A stretch of 64,000 nucleotides of DNA from Halichoerus grypus (Eukaryota; Chordata; Mammalia; Carnivora; Phocidae), in assembly GCF_964656455.1 (NCBI RefSeq), contig NC_135724.1, positions 13,539,414 through 13,603,413 on the forward strand, read 5' to 3'. Below, in pieces: positions 11,264 to 23,649 of the stretch. The first letter of the stretch is position 1. The number at the start of each line of letters is the position of its first letter. A model generated the notes under the pieces. The model did no database searches. It saw only the letters and a list, made by a program, of their open reading frames with translations, and was not told where the DNA came from. The translations under genes were made by a program, and so were the position numbers.

Positions 11264-12106
11264 ACAATTGGGCTTTTTTCCAACTCCTGGCATACCAGAT
11301 AAACTATCAGGGCAACAGAGAATAATTATTGGGCAACAATCTAATTTACAATTGAGAGACTCTGAAATCCGCAATAATACAATTATGGTTAAGAACTACC
11401 ACATCTACTCCACAGACATTTTAATTTTAGATGAAGAAAAGCTTTTTCCTTAAAACGCTCGGAAAAGACTATTTTACGCCCTCTGTTAAACCCAAGTTTT
11501 ATTTCCTTCTATATCCTGCACATTTTTTTTTTTACATTTAAAAAAGGGATAACTTCAAGACTTTTATAAATGGCTAGAGTTAACTTAAGTACACTAAAAA
11601 GAAAATATTATAGACTGAGATAGGAAAATAACATTCAAGATCTAGCATTTAATGAAACTAATCAGTTTTAATGGAATTAACTGCTGATATTCTTGCTCCT
11701 ACAGTTACTCAATGTACATTTACTGTTAAGGAGACAAAAATAACTTTTCTAATAAGAAAATGTTACTCTATGATAGGTTAAGTACTCAAGGACAGACTTA
11801 ACACCAATCTAGGAAGGATGCTGTGTGGTGGTGCATGTGACTCATGGAGGGAAGACAGAGAGAGAGGGGCACTGCGACTCAGAGACAAAGAGAGCGCTGG
11901 GAAAGATCTTAAGAGTCTTCGTTTCCAAGATGGAAATGAATCTGGCAGACTGATATTCAGACAAGTCCTATCAACTGGATGGGAGAACTACTGTGATTAA
12001 TATATGACAGTGTTATAAACAAGGAGCAAAACATTCCCCGTTGTAGACACTGAATGTATAATGGCAAAGAGTACTGAAACCCATGCTCAGAAATAACTAA
12101 TGAGAG

Positions 12107-12297
12107 GGGCGCCTGGGTGGCTCAGTCGTTAAGCGTCTGCCTTCGGCTCAGGTCCTGATCCCAGGGTCCTGGGATCGAGCCCCACATCGGGCTCGCTGCT
12201 CGCAGGAAGCCTGCTTCTCCCTCTCCCACTCCCCCTGCTTGTGTTCCCCTCTCGCTGTGTATATCTGTCAAATAAATAAAAATCTTTAAAAAAAAAA
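12107..12297 (+). mobile_element. CAN-SINE with perfect target-site duplication
   Basis: Full-length CAN-SINE with head GGGCGCCTGGGTGGCTCAG and poly(A) tail. Perfect direct repeats AAATAACTAATGAGAG lie at 12091-12106 and 12298-12313, pointing to a recent insertion. Confidence 0.96.
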
Positions 12298-13086
12298 AAA
12301 TAACTAATGAGAGACACGTGTCCTTGAACAGGACCCAAGCCAGAAGGGTTCTATTTATTTGGAAAGTTGCCTAGTTGCCAAAGGCTAGCAGAAAAAACAT
12401 ATTCAAGGGAAATTATATTCTTATGACTTTTAAAAATTCACATAAATACCAAGTAGTTTTGGTAGATGTCTAATACCTGCTAGAAAAGGAAACAGGAAGA
12501 GTAGCAGCACCAAAAATAGATCTCAAGAGATCCAGAGTGTTGGAACCCTCCCAATACATACCTTTGGGCAGAAATAACAAAACCAGCGGGTTTGAATTTC
12601 ACTTCCTCTTTCTCCCAGTATATCAGATGTTTTATAAAGTAGATACTGCATACGACATAATTTTGCTGGGGCTGGGCCAGAGTGAAGTTTAACAGTGGTT
12701 CAGTTATTTCAACTTGGTGCCCAGCAAACAACTACACACCGCTAACACCCTCAAGGGAGCTGAGAACTCCACTGACTTGTTCAGTCACCAGATGCTAATG
12801 CCCCGCAAAGAGGTAGGAAGCCCAGGAAACTTCAGATCAGACCTGACTTGCCAAAGGCTGCCAGTGATGGATCAGACCAGTCATTCGCTTGTCTCTTTCC
12901 GTACGAGTTCATTTACCTAGAGAGAAAAATGCTCGGACTCCCAGTCTAAGAGCTCCTTTCTACATGACACTCTTCCTGTAGGGAAGAAGGTAAGTGTAAC
13001 AGACTACCGCTTTCTAAAATCCAATTTCCACGAATATAAGAAACTAACATACACTAACGAGGAATCTGATCTAAATATGCACGTGC

Positions 13087-13118
13087 ACATGCACACGCAC
13101 ACACACACACACACACTT
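13087..13118. repeat. (CA)n microsatellite with imperfect start
   Basis: Begins with GCACATGCACACGCAC and continues as a pure CA run of about 10 units. Confidence 0.92.
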
Positions 13119-14689
13119 ACATATGGACTAATGAATGCAAAGAAGGAGACAATTTAGCCACATCCAAGAGTGGCTTCAAGGACACTTGTTAACCTGTCAC
13201 ATCTATGTAGATCTGTGAGTAACCACAGACTGATGAAAAAAACAGGGATACATAAAAATAGCCCTTCCATTCTCCCAACTCCACAAAAATCCTAGAGAAA
13301 GCCCTAGAACAAATCACCAGATAGAGTGGACGATACATCCCAGAAATATATAAAAGAGTATGGAGACATCAACAGAGACAGGCTTTTTATTCTCTAGTTA
13401 GAAAAATTCCCAAAGGGCCTTGAATAGTCCTGGAGCCTAATGGTAAGATCAGTCTGTCCTTGGAAAGCCCTAAACATCCCAGTCTGAATCAAACCCCTCC
13501 TTGTCTTGTTCTGAGTGAACTTCAATATCCTTGTGGTCTGCTCCCTCCCTGGGTGTTCCAGATCAGACACGTCCTCAGGACTTGGCTGTGTATGGAGTAC
13601 ATGGAATATGGAGATGAATATGCACTATATACCTGGGCAACAACCCAGATGCACCCTCCTTTGCATCAGACTTCCTTATTCTATGACATAAGGAATTATC
13701 TCTCCCTGCCAATTCTTAAACTTCTCAATTCAGAGGAATTCCAATTGTCCTATGCTCTAATAAATATTGACAACACCAAGTAACCAATGCCTACCAGTTG
13801 AAAGTTGGATCATTCATTAAAACTTTTATTTTAGAAATGTTACTCTAATTTCCTACAGATTTAAGGCATTTCTTACACGATCCAAGAGGAAAGACAGACA
13901 GCAAAAGCAAGTATTTCAAGTTGAGATAGAGACCTGACCACAGCAGAGCGACTGAAGTCTCCTTCAGTCTTATCTATCATCAGGGAATTTTACTAAAGAA
14001 ATGATTAGAAGAGAAGTATTTATTTATTTAAGGGAAACTACAGTCTGTTCTGCTACAATATTGTGATTCATTAATACCAATTAGCTCATATGATTATAAA
14101 TAGGGGAATGGTGTCATTTTAATATGCATATTGTGTTGGTTCAAAAAGATTTACTCTAGAATTATAACTTTCAATAGCAAAGGAAAAAGCCCACAGCAAA
14201 TATGCTATCTCAGTGCCCACAAGCTAGCATTTCTATTGTTCTGTTATTGTGCAGTTTTAATATTCCTTAAGGCAACTCAACTTCCAGCCACACTAGGATG
14301 CCCATGGGGACCATCTGGATTATCTCCCGAGGCCCCATCATTACTTTTGTTAGTATTTTGGTTATAAAGATGCATGGACTTATAGTCCTGCCCCCTTCCA
14401 ACTACATTTTCCCATAAACCCTTTTATTTTTATTTTACAATTTTGGAGAACATGAGAATTTTCAGGAATATATATAAAGTAGCAGAAACACCTGTTTTAA
14501 CTATAAGACCATTTAAACAATAAAGAAATAAGTACAAATTTGGTTGTTGCCAATCACATCTTTGCTAAATATATAACCGTGTCTATCATTGCAGTTTAAA
14601 AATATGTCCATAAAATTCTTTTAAATTCTTCCCCTCAAAAGGTAGAGCCTAATTCCACTCCTCTTGCATGTGGACTATACTTAGTGACT

Positions 14690-15130
14690 CGCTTTTAACA
14701 AACAGAATGTGGCAGAAGTGAAGCAACTTCTGAAGGTCGTAAAGGGCATAGAACTTCCTCCTTGCTCTCTCTAGGATCACTCTTCCTCTGGGGAAACCAG
14801 CTGCCATGTCATGAGGACACTCTGGAGACCCTATGTAAAGGCCAACAAGGTGAGGCACTGAAATTTCCTGCCAAAAGCCAGTGAGGAACTGAGGTCTCTT
14901 TTCACCAGCCACATGACTGAGCCATAATAGAAGCAGATCCTCCAGCCCCAGTAGCCCTGGAGAATGGCTACCCCCAAGACATGCTGACTGCACACCTCAT
15001 GATACTTGAGCCAGAAGTACCCAGCTAGGCCACTCCACTCCTGAACTCGTGATTCAGAGAAAGGAGGAGATAATAAATGTGTGGTGTTTTAAGCCATTAA
15101 GTTTCAGGGCAATAACTAATACAACTTTAC
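14690..15130 (+). repeat. Old interspersed repeat ending in a TTTTAAGCCATTAAGTTTC module
   Basis: The sequence runs from CAGAATGTGGCAGAAGTGA to GTTTTAAGCCATTAAGTTTC then AGGGCAATAACTAATACAAC. This layout is typical of a common ancient mammalian repeat of uncertain class (LTR-like). I cannot name the family. The minus-strand open frame over it has no recognisable product. Confidence 0.5.
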
Positions 15131-15544
15131 GAAGTTGGTTTCATTTAGCTCTATTTACCTGAACATAGTATTACTTAAATAACCCACATTTCCCTAAAAT
15201 CATCTACAAATTTACAGAACTTTTGTATAAACTAGTGAGGGTCTACTGTAATCAGAAATAGTAAAAAACAAGAATAATATATTAAGCAATCACAATTTCC
15301 AAAACTTTAGAGAATGAAAGTATTCATGATGATATAGCACCAAAAACTAAGGAAGTCTGATCATCGCATAAAAGTTAATGGAAGAATTTACCGTGTCCCT
15401 AGAGCTGAAAATGGTCAGGAATGAGTGAAAACATTCAACCCTCACCCTCACCTCTTCTACCTTTAGAGCTTAGACTGATAAAACTCTAAAGCATGTTTCT
15501 TATTGCATATAAATCCTTAAATCCTTCTTGACTACCTTCAGTGA

Positions 15545-15665
15545 CAGAAAGACTGAATTAAATTACTTGCCTTGGGTCATTTCAAGAGCTGGCAGAAGGA
15601 TTTAAACAGCCCATAACAAGGTCTGGAGACCTGAGCACTGAACGGGCACCTGGGAATTTTGTCTC
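15545..15665 (-). mobile_element. MIR SINE fragment
   Basis: Minus-strand MIR-like core: AAATTACTTGCCTTGGGTCA then GAGCTGGCAGAAGGATTTAA. Confidence 0.5.
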
Positions 15666-16259
15666 ACAGCTGAAAGGCTAAACAAAGCTCAGCAAGACGT
15701 GCTGGCAGGAGCTTTGAAACAGATTTAAGACTAGCTGCTTTTAGCTAATGGAAATGACAACCAGCTGCTAAATAGATTTGGGGAGGGTTAATTTATGTAT
15801 CAGATCAAAATATATAAAGTCAACTGCCCAGTAAATCTTGCTTCTTACTGACAGCTACTCAGTTTGATTAGGTTTATTTGTATCGCCAAAATTACTGTAG
15901 ACCCTTATCCCTGAGAAATGTCATGCCTTGAACCTTTCTCTAATCTCTAAATTCTTGAATACCACTAGAGCTTATAATTTCCCTTATAATATTAATTAAA
16001 ACAGTACCTGGAAAATGTGAGCTAGCCCCTCATATTCTTATAGATTCTGTAAACACAGAGCCAAAATAATTTTTTAAAAATCTACCAAAGCAAGCCCTAA
16101 TATAAACTATAATAAAATCAGCCAGGAACTTAAAAAATTCGAGAAGTCAGAGCAATGAAGATGATTACCACAACTGTACACTGTATGTAATATATAACAA
16201 ACTATAATAAATTAAAATGTTAAAGGAAATGCTGAATGAAGACAAATCACAGCAGAGGG

Positions 16260-16415
16260 CTTCTAACCAGCTTGCACCAAAATCACCTGGAAGGCTTTCT
16301 CAAGACAGACAGCAGGGCTCCACTACCCAGAGTTTCCAATTCAGTAATTCTAGGTGAGGGCTAGAGATTCTGCTGATGCTGCAGGTCTGAGGACCACCAC
16401 TTGAGACCCACTGAG
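16260..16415 (+). mobile_element. hAT-type DNA transposon (MER5A-like)
   Basis: The stretch with AAAATCACCTGGAAGGCTTT, AGAGTTTCCAATTCAGTAAT and GCTGATGCTGCAGGTCTGAG matches the MER5A type. Terminal inverted repeats are degraded. Confidence 0.72.
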
Positions 16416-18388
16416 CTAAAGCCATAGGTTAACAACGTCTTTTCAATCTGGTGATCGTCAGCATTTGGTTGATAAACCTTAACCAAAGGAGCAAGTGCAT
16501 CAAGTTGGGGAAAGGATGAGAAAGGCAACTAGAAATGAACTAGAAGAGCAGGTGCTGCTTTTAGACCCGCTTCGTCCCTCCTTCGTTCCCTCACCTCCTG
16601 TCCTCACAAGGAATTTGATTCACCTCTCAGGCATGTTTAGATTTCCCTCCATTCCATCACCAAAATTACCCCTTAGTTGTCTGAATACCCAATGCTCATG
16701 TCTCTTCTTGGGATGTATATTTAGAGAAGGTATTTTCTTCAAAGGTGGGTTTCATTACACTCCTGCATTCACAGAGACCATAACACTTCCCTGACTTATG
16801 AGTTCCTTCAGCTCAGCTCCAGGAGCAATACATGGCTAGCTGGTGTGGCCTCCCCTTATTAACTTCACATTTGGCAAAGAAAATGCATTTGAGAAATTTC
16901 ATCAAATCAACCTTCACCTGTCAGTTCAATGTCTTGGCCATCTGTTACTTCCCAGAAATGGCAGTCTCGTCTTTCCGTGCATAACCAGACCATACCTTAG
17001 GAGCCTTTCCAACATTCTCCTGAGTTTTTCTTTCTCATTGGATGAGGAATTTTTTCCTTGGCTAGAAAAATCACTGTAACAGTTTCACTAACTTTTTATT
17101 GTCATTTCCATTATAGTACATGGTAGAGTTGTTCAGGTCCACAGGTTTGTCAAGCTTCTGCCATATTTAACATTCTTAAATTACCTACAACTTCCATTTT
17201 CTGGTTAAAAACCATCCCTTTGGTAGACTGAAGAAAAATTTTCATCACCTGCTTTCCCAGCTGGCTTTATTTTTGTCATACTTCTCCACAAAGGATAATG
17301 TCATAAGGCAACAAGCATTAAAGCATAGAACACCATGAGTGAAGAGAAACAGCTGAACTTCTCAAAACAATGAAGCCAGGCAGCAGGCCTCATGGTATGT
17401 TTGATTCAAATGTAGGCCTCAGAAAAATTACAAATGTCTATTTATCATGAGGCTCGGGAGGCCTTGGGATGACTAAATCTTAAATCTGAGCATGCCTAAG
17501 GTGCAATATGCCCATAACTGCTCTCAAAAGGATAAACATACTCACTACCTCCTTTAGATAAAAATTGTGACTTGTGTCAGAGGTGATGCATACTGCTGTG
17601 GGCGTGGAAATCAGGATGATGAGGGTAGACAGCACCATAGCTCCAGCTGAGTCAAGTTTTCACCAAGGGATGCTTTTATTAAAAGGAGGGTTGCGAAGTT
17701 CCAACGAGGCATGCACACATTGATAAATAAATGCTAAAATAAAAATTCTAAAATCAAGCATGAATGATTTTTGGATAATCCACACCACTACTCCTCTCTC
17801 TTACTAATAAAAGAGACCTGATACATTTCAGTTTCCTTTGCTGTGAAGAACAGACTTTAGCCAAGATGACTTGACAAGGTTCCAAAGAGCATTGTCCATG
17901 CAATCCTGTTAAGACGTAATGTGATTCAAAATGCTTTTCTGCCTCCTCGCTGAGAAGTAGAGTCTGGGTTTACATTCCACTTTATAACCCATACCTGATA
18001 ATGTTTAAATTTTATAAGAGAAACAGATTCCAAGAGCAAAACAATCTAATTCCTCTCTACTGCATTAGATAACAGTCAACTACCTACCTTTTTTCCCTAC
18101 AAGGTTGATTACATTAAAGACGTTAATCTAGATTCCGATGTTCTAAAACTGACCTCAAAAACTGTTATACCAATGTGATGTTCTGAAACACACCCATTCC
18201 AAACAGATGACCATCCCTCAACTTATTAGGAATCTCAAAAAAAAAAAAAAAAAAACCCAAATACAAAAACCTCCCATAATTAGCTTATTTATATGATTTA
18301 CCTATAGGTAACTATGGGAAACTTGAGAAGCTTTATTTTAAACCTTCTCAGAATAAAACACAAAACGTATAAAGTTCTCACTTATTTG
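16416..18388. other. Mostly unique intron
   Basis: No repeat or exon recognised. An A run of about 17 bases lies at 18239-18255. Open frames up to about 100 codons (16495-16794, 16843-17079) lack any family resemblance. Confidence 0.45.
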
Positions 18389-18838
18389 CCATTATTATTT
18401 TTATACCATTTTTTTATTTTATTATGTTATGTTAATCACCATACATCTTTTGATGTAGTGTTCCATGATTCATTGTTTGCATATAACACCCAGTGCTCCA
18501 TTCAATATGTGCCCTCTTTAATACCCATCACCAGGCTAACCCATCTTCCCACCCCCCTCCCCCCTAGAACCCTCAGTTTGTTTCTCAGAGTCCATAGTCT
18601 CTCATGGTTCGTCTCCCCCTCCGATTCCCGCCCCCCTTCATTTTTACCTTCCTACTATCTTCTTTTTTTTAACATACAGTGTATTATTTGTTTCAGAGGT
18701 ACAGGCCTTACCTGATTCAACAGTCTTACACAATTCACAGCACTCACCATAGCACATACCCTCCCCAGTGTCTGTCACCCAGCCACCCCATCCCTCCCAC
18801 CCCCACCACTCCAGCAACCCTCAGTTTGTTTCCTGAGA

Positions 18839-18980
18839 TTAAGAATTCCTCATATCAGTGAGATCATATGATATATGTCTTTCTCCGATTGATTTATTTC
18901 GCTCAGCATAATACCCTCCAGTTCCATCCTCGTCGTTGCAAATAGCAAGATTTCATTCCTTTTGATGGCTGCATAATATT

Positions 18981-19031
<51 letters not shown>

Positions 19032-22000
19032 CTCACATCTTCTTTATCCGTTCATCTGTCGATGGACATCTTGGCTCTTCCCATAGTTTGGCTATTGTGG
19101 ACATTGTTCCTATAAACATCAGGGTGCACGTACCCCTTCGGATCACTACATTTGTATCTTTGGGGTAAATACCCAGTAGTGCAATTGCTGGGTCGTATGG
19201 TAGCTCTATTTTCAACTTTTTGAGGAACCTCCATACTGTTTTCCAGAGTGGCTGCACCAGCTTACATTCCCACCAGCAGTGTAGGAGGGTTCCCCTTTCT
19301 CCGCATCCCCGCCAACATCTGTTGTTTCCTGACTTGTTAATTTTAGCCATTCTGACTGGTGTGAGGTGGTATCTCATTGAGGTTTTGATTTGGATCTCCC
19401 TGATGCTGAGCAATGTTGAGCACTTTTTCATGAGTCTGTTGGCCATTTGGATGTCTTCTTTGGAAAAAATGTCTGTTCATGTCTTCTACCCGTTTCTTGG
19501 GATCATGTGTTCTTTGGGCGTTGAGTTTGATAAGTTCTTTATAGATTTTGGATACTAGCCCTTTATCTGATATGTCTTTTGCAAATATCTTCTCCCATTC
19601 TGTCAGTTGTCTTTTGGTTTTGTTGACTGTTTCTTTTGCTGTGCAAAAGCTTTTTATCTTGATGAAGTCCCAATAGTTCATTTTTGCCCTTGCTTCCCTT
19701 GCCTTTGGCGATGTTTCTAGGAAGAAGTTGCTGTGGCTGAGGTCAAAGAGGTTGCTGCCTGTGTTCTCCTCTAGGATTTTGATGGACTGCCATCTCACGT
19801 TTAGTCTTTCATCCATTTTGAGTCTATTTTTGTGTGTGGTGTAAGGAAATGGTCCAGTTTCATTCTTCTGCATGTGGCTGTCCAATTTTCCAACACCATT
19901 TGTTGAAGAGACTGTCTTTTTTCCACTGGACATTCTTTCCTGCTTTGTCGAAGATTAGTTGACCATATAGTTGAGGGTCCATTTCTGGGCTCTCTATTCT
20001 CTTCCATTGATCTATGTGTCTGTTTTTGTGCCAGTACCATACTGTCTTGATGATTACAGCTTTGTAATAGAGGTTGAAGTCTGAAATTGTGATGCCACCA
20101 GTTTTGCTTTTCTTTTTCAACATTCCTCTGGCTATGCGGGGTCTTTTCTGGTTCCATACAAATTTTAGGATTATTTGTTCCATTTCTTTGAAAAAAGTTG
20201 ATGGTATTTTGATAGGGATTGCATGAAATGTGTAGATTGCTCTAGGTAGCATTGACATCTTCACAATATTTGCTCTTCCAATCCATGAGCATGGAACGTT
20301 TCCCATTTCTTTGTGTCTTCCTCAATTTCTTTCATGAGTATTTTATAGTTTTCTGAGTATAGATTCTTTGCCTCTTTGGTTAGATTTATTCCTAGGTATC
20401 TTATTGTTTTGGGTGCAATTGTAAATGAGATCGACTCCTTCATTTCTCTTTCTTCTGTCTTGTTGTTGGTGTATAGGAATGCCACTGATTTCTGTGCACT
20501 GGTTTTATATCCTGCCACTTTACTGAATTCCTGTATGAGTTCTAGCATTTTGGGGTGGAGTCTTTTGGGTCTTCCATATAAAGTATCATATCATCTGCAA
20601 AGAGTGAGAGTTTGACTACTTCTTTGCCGATTCAGATGCCTTTTATTTCTTTTTGTTGTCTGATTGCTGTGGCTAGGACTTCTACTATGTTGAATAGCAG
20701 TGGTGATAGTGGATATCCCTGTCCTGTTCCAGACCTTAGGGGGGAAGCTCTCAGTTTTTCCCCCATTGAGAATGATACTCGTTGTGGGTTTTTCATAGAT
20801 GGCTTTTATGATATTGAGTTATGTACCCTCTATCCCTATACTCTGAAGAGTTTTGATCAAGAAAGGATGCTGTATTTTGTCAAATGCTTTTTCTGCATCT
20901 ATTGAGAGGATCATACGGTTCTTGTCCTTTCTTTTATTAATGTATTGTATCACATTGATTGATTTGCAGATGTTGAACCAACCTTGCAGCCCAGGAATAA
21001 ATCCCACTTGGTCGTGGTGAATAATCCTTTTAATGTACTGTTGGATCCTACTGGCTAGTATTTTGGTGAGAATTTTTGCATCCATGTTCATCAGGGATAT
21101 TGGTCTGTAATTCTCCTTTTTGATGGGGTCTTTGTCTGGTTTTGGGATCAAGGTAATGGTGGCCTCATAAAACGAGTTTGGAAGTTTTCCTTCCATTTCT
21201 ATTTTTTGGAACAGTTTCAGAAGAATAGGTATTAATTCTTCTTTAAATGTTTGGTAGAATTCCCCTGGGAAGCCATCTGGCCCTGGGCTTTTGTTTGTTG
21301 GGAGATTTTTGATGACTGCTTCAATTTCCTTAGTGCTTATAGGTCTGTTCAGGTTTTCTATTTCTTCCTGGTTCAGTTTTGGTAGGTTATACATCTCTAG
21401 GAATGCATCCATTTTTTTCCAGATTATCTAATTTGCTGGCATATAGTTGCTCATAATATGTTCTTATAATTGTTTGTATTTCTTTGGTGTTGGTTGTGAT
21501 CTCTTTCATTCATGATTTTATTTATTTGGGTCCTTTCTCTTTTCTTTTTGGTAAGTCTGGCCAGGGGTTTATCAATCTTATTAATTCTCTCAAAGAACCA
21601 GCTCCTAGTTTCGTTGATCTGTTCTACGGTTCTTTTGGTTTCTATTTCATTGATCTCTGCTCTGATCTTTATTATTTCTCTTCTTCTGCTGGGTTTAGGC
21701 TTTATTTGCTGTTCTTTCTCCAGCTCCTTTGGGTGTAGGGTTAGGTTGTGTATTTGAGAACTTTCTTGTTTCTTGAGAAAGGCTTGTATTGCTATATACT
21801 TTCCTTTTAGGACTACCTTTGCTGCATCCCAAAGATTTTCAACAGTTGTGTTTTCATTTTCATTGGTTTCCATGAATTTTTTTAATTCTTCTTTAATTTC
21901 CTGATTGACACCTTCATTCTTTAGTAGGATGCTCTTTAGCCTCCATTTTTTAGTTCTTTCCGACTTTCCTCTTGTGATTGAGTTCTAGTTTCAAAGCTTT

Positions 22001-22684
22001 GTGGTATGAAAATATGCAGGGAATGATCCCAATCTTTTGGTACTGGTTGAGACCTGATTTGTGACCTAGGATATGATCTATTCTGGAGAATGTTCCATGG
22101 GTACTAGAGAAGAATGTGTACTCTGTTGCTTTGGGATGGAATGTTCTGAATATATCTGTGAAGCCCATTTGGTCCAGTGTGTCATTTAAAGTCTTTATTT
22201 CCCTGTTGATCTTTTGCTTAGATGATCTGTCCATTTCAGTGAGGGGGGTGTTAAAGTCCCCCACTATTATTGTATTGTTGTCGATGTGTTTCTTTGCTTT
22301 TGTTATTAATTGGCTTATATAAGTGGCTGCTCCCATGTTAGGGGCATAGATATTTACAATTGTTATATCTTGTTGGATAGACCCTTTAAGTAGGATATAG
22401 TGTCCTTCCTCATCTCTTATTATAGGCTTTGGTTTAAAATCTAATTTGTCTGATATAAAGATTGCCACCCCAGCTTTCTTTTGGTGTCCATTAGCATGGT
22501 AAATGGTTTTCCACCCCCTCTCTTTCAATCTGGAGGTGTCTTTGGGTCTAAAATGAGTCTCTTGCAGACAGAATATTGATAGGTCTTGTTTTTTTATCCA
22601 GTCTGATACCCTGTGTCTTTTGATTGGGGCATTTAGCCCATTTACATTCAGGGCAATTACTGAAAGATATGAATTTAGTGCCAT
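18839..22684 (-). pseudogene. L1 ORF2 (endonuclease-reverse transcriptase), multiply broken
   Basis: ORF2 provides the nicking endonuclease and reverse transcriptase for target-primed reverse transcription. The start ATG at 22684 gives MALNSYLSVIALNVNGLNAP, the conserved opening of the endonuclease, about 80 bp after the ORF1 stop. The endonuclease remains open to about 21950. RT motifs follow: [38 protein letters not shown] and, near 20585-20605, FADDM with the catalytic Asp pair. The Cys-rich C terminus ([19 protein letters not shown]) lies near 19230-19330. The ordered fragments lie in different frames (22684-21950, 21873-21451, 21412-20819, 20548-20261, 20306-19860, 19933-19343, 19446-19033), so several frameshifts or stops separate them. 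The probable stop is TAA at 18841-18839. Total span of 3,846 bp equals a full-length ORF2, showing that indels are small apart from the TG repeat. Confidence 0.92.
18983..19029. repeat. (TG)n microsatellite, about 23 units, inside L1 ORF2
   Basis: An uninterrupted TG run on the + strand (CA in L1 sense) of about 47 bp. It replaces the short TATACA-type stretch normally found in this part of ORF2, just before the codons for the Glu-Tyr-Tyr-Ala-Ala segment. It arose after insertion of the L1 and is long enough to be length-variable. Confidence 0.95.
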
Positions 22685-22765
22685 TGTATTGCCTGTAAGG
22701 TGACTGTTACTGTATATTGTCTGTGTTCCTTTCTGGTCTATGTTACTTTTAGGCTCTCTCTTTGC

Positions 22766-23649
22766 TTAGAGGACACCTTTCAATATTTCTTGTAGGGCTG
22801 GTTTTGTGTTTGCAAATTCCTTTAGTTTTTGTTTGTCCTGGAAGCTTTTTATCTCTCCTTCTATTTTCAATGACAGCCTAGCTGGATATAGTATTCTTGG
22901 CTGCATATTTTTCTCATTTAGTGCTCTGAAGATATCACGCCAGTCCTTTCTGGCCTGCCGGGTCTCTGTGGATAAGTCTCTTGCCAATCTAATGTTTCTA
23001 CCATTGTAGGTTACAGATCTCTTGTCCCTAGCTCTTTCACGATTTTCTCTTTGTCTCTGAGACTTGTAAGTTTTACTATTAGATGTTGGGGTGTTGACCT
23101 ATTTTTATTGATTTTGAGGGGGGGTTCTCTGTGCCTCCTGGATTTTGATGCCTGTTTCCTTCCCCAAATTAGGGAAGTTCTCTGCTATAATTTGCTCCAA
23201 TATGCCTTCTGCCCCTTTCTCTCTTTCTTCTTCTTCTGGGATCCCAATTATTCTAATATTGTTTCGTCTTATGGTATCACTTATCTCTCGAATTCTGCCC
23301 CCATGATCCAGTAGTTATCTTTTTCTCAGCTTCTTTATTTTCCATCATATGATCTTCTATATCACTAGTTCGCTCTTCTGCCTCATTTATCCTAGCAGTT
23401 AGAGCCTCCATTTTTTATTGCACCTCATTAATAGCCTTTTTGATTTCGACTTGGTTAGATTTTAGTTCTTTTATTTCTCCAGAAAGGGTTTCTCTAATAT
23501 CTGCCATGCTTTTTTCAAGCCCAGCCAGTATCTTTATAATCGTCATTCTGAACTCTAGTTCTGACATCTTAATGTCCATATTGATTAGGTCCCTGGCAGT
23601 CGGTACTGCCTCTTCTTTTTTTTGAGGTGATTTTTTTCTGTCTTGTCAT
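22766..23649 (-). pseudogene. L1 ORF1 (RNA-binding nucleoprotein), frameshifted
   Basis: L1 ORF1 encodes the trimeric RNA-binding chaperone of the L1 ribonucleoprotein. The expected start is the ATG at 23649, in a MTRQKK-like context, and the stop is TAA at 22768-22766. The span is 884 bp, not a multiple of three, so at least one frameshift is present. Upstream parts match the coiled-coil region (MSELEFRMTIIKILAGLEKS visible in one frame). The last 73 codons are open in one frame, contain STETRQARKDW and ARLSLKIEGEIKSFQDKQK, and correspond to the C-terminal domain. The length is below the usual 1 kb, suggesting internal small deletions. Not functional. Confidence 0.88.

Larger units (their letters stand above)
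11264..14689. other. Mostly unique intron
   Basis: Apart from the SINE at 12107 and the CA repeat at 13087 no element is certain. The stretch 13440-13790 ends with CTCTAATAAATATTG and could be an LTR-like remnant; the 107-codon frame over it has no domain. Confidence 0.4.

Noticed and set aside
13460..13783. 107-codon open frame
   Set aside because: No domain, and the surrounding sequence looks like a decayed LTR-like repeat ending in an AATAAA-type signal.
18314..18861. 133- and 60-codon plus-strand open frames
   Set aside because: They are antisense to the 3' UTR and end of the L1 and consist of its pyrimidine-rich strand.
19220..23314. Several plus-strand open frames of 67-112 codons
   Set aside because: They are antisense shadows of L1 ORF1 and ORF2.
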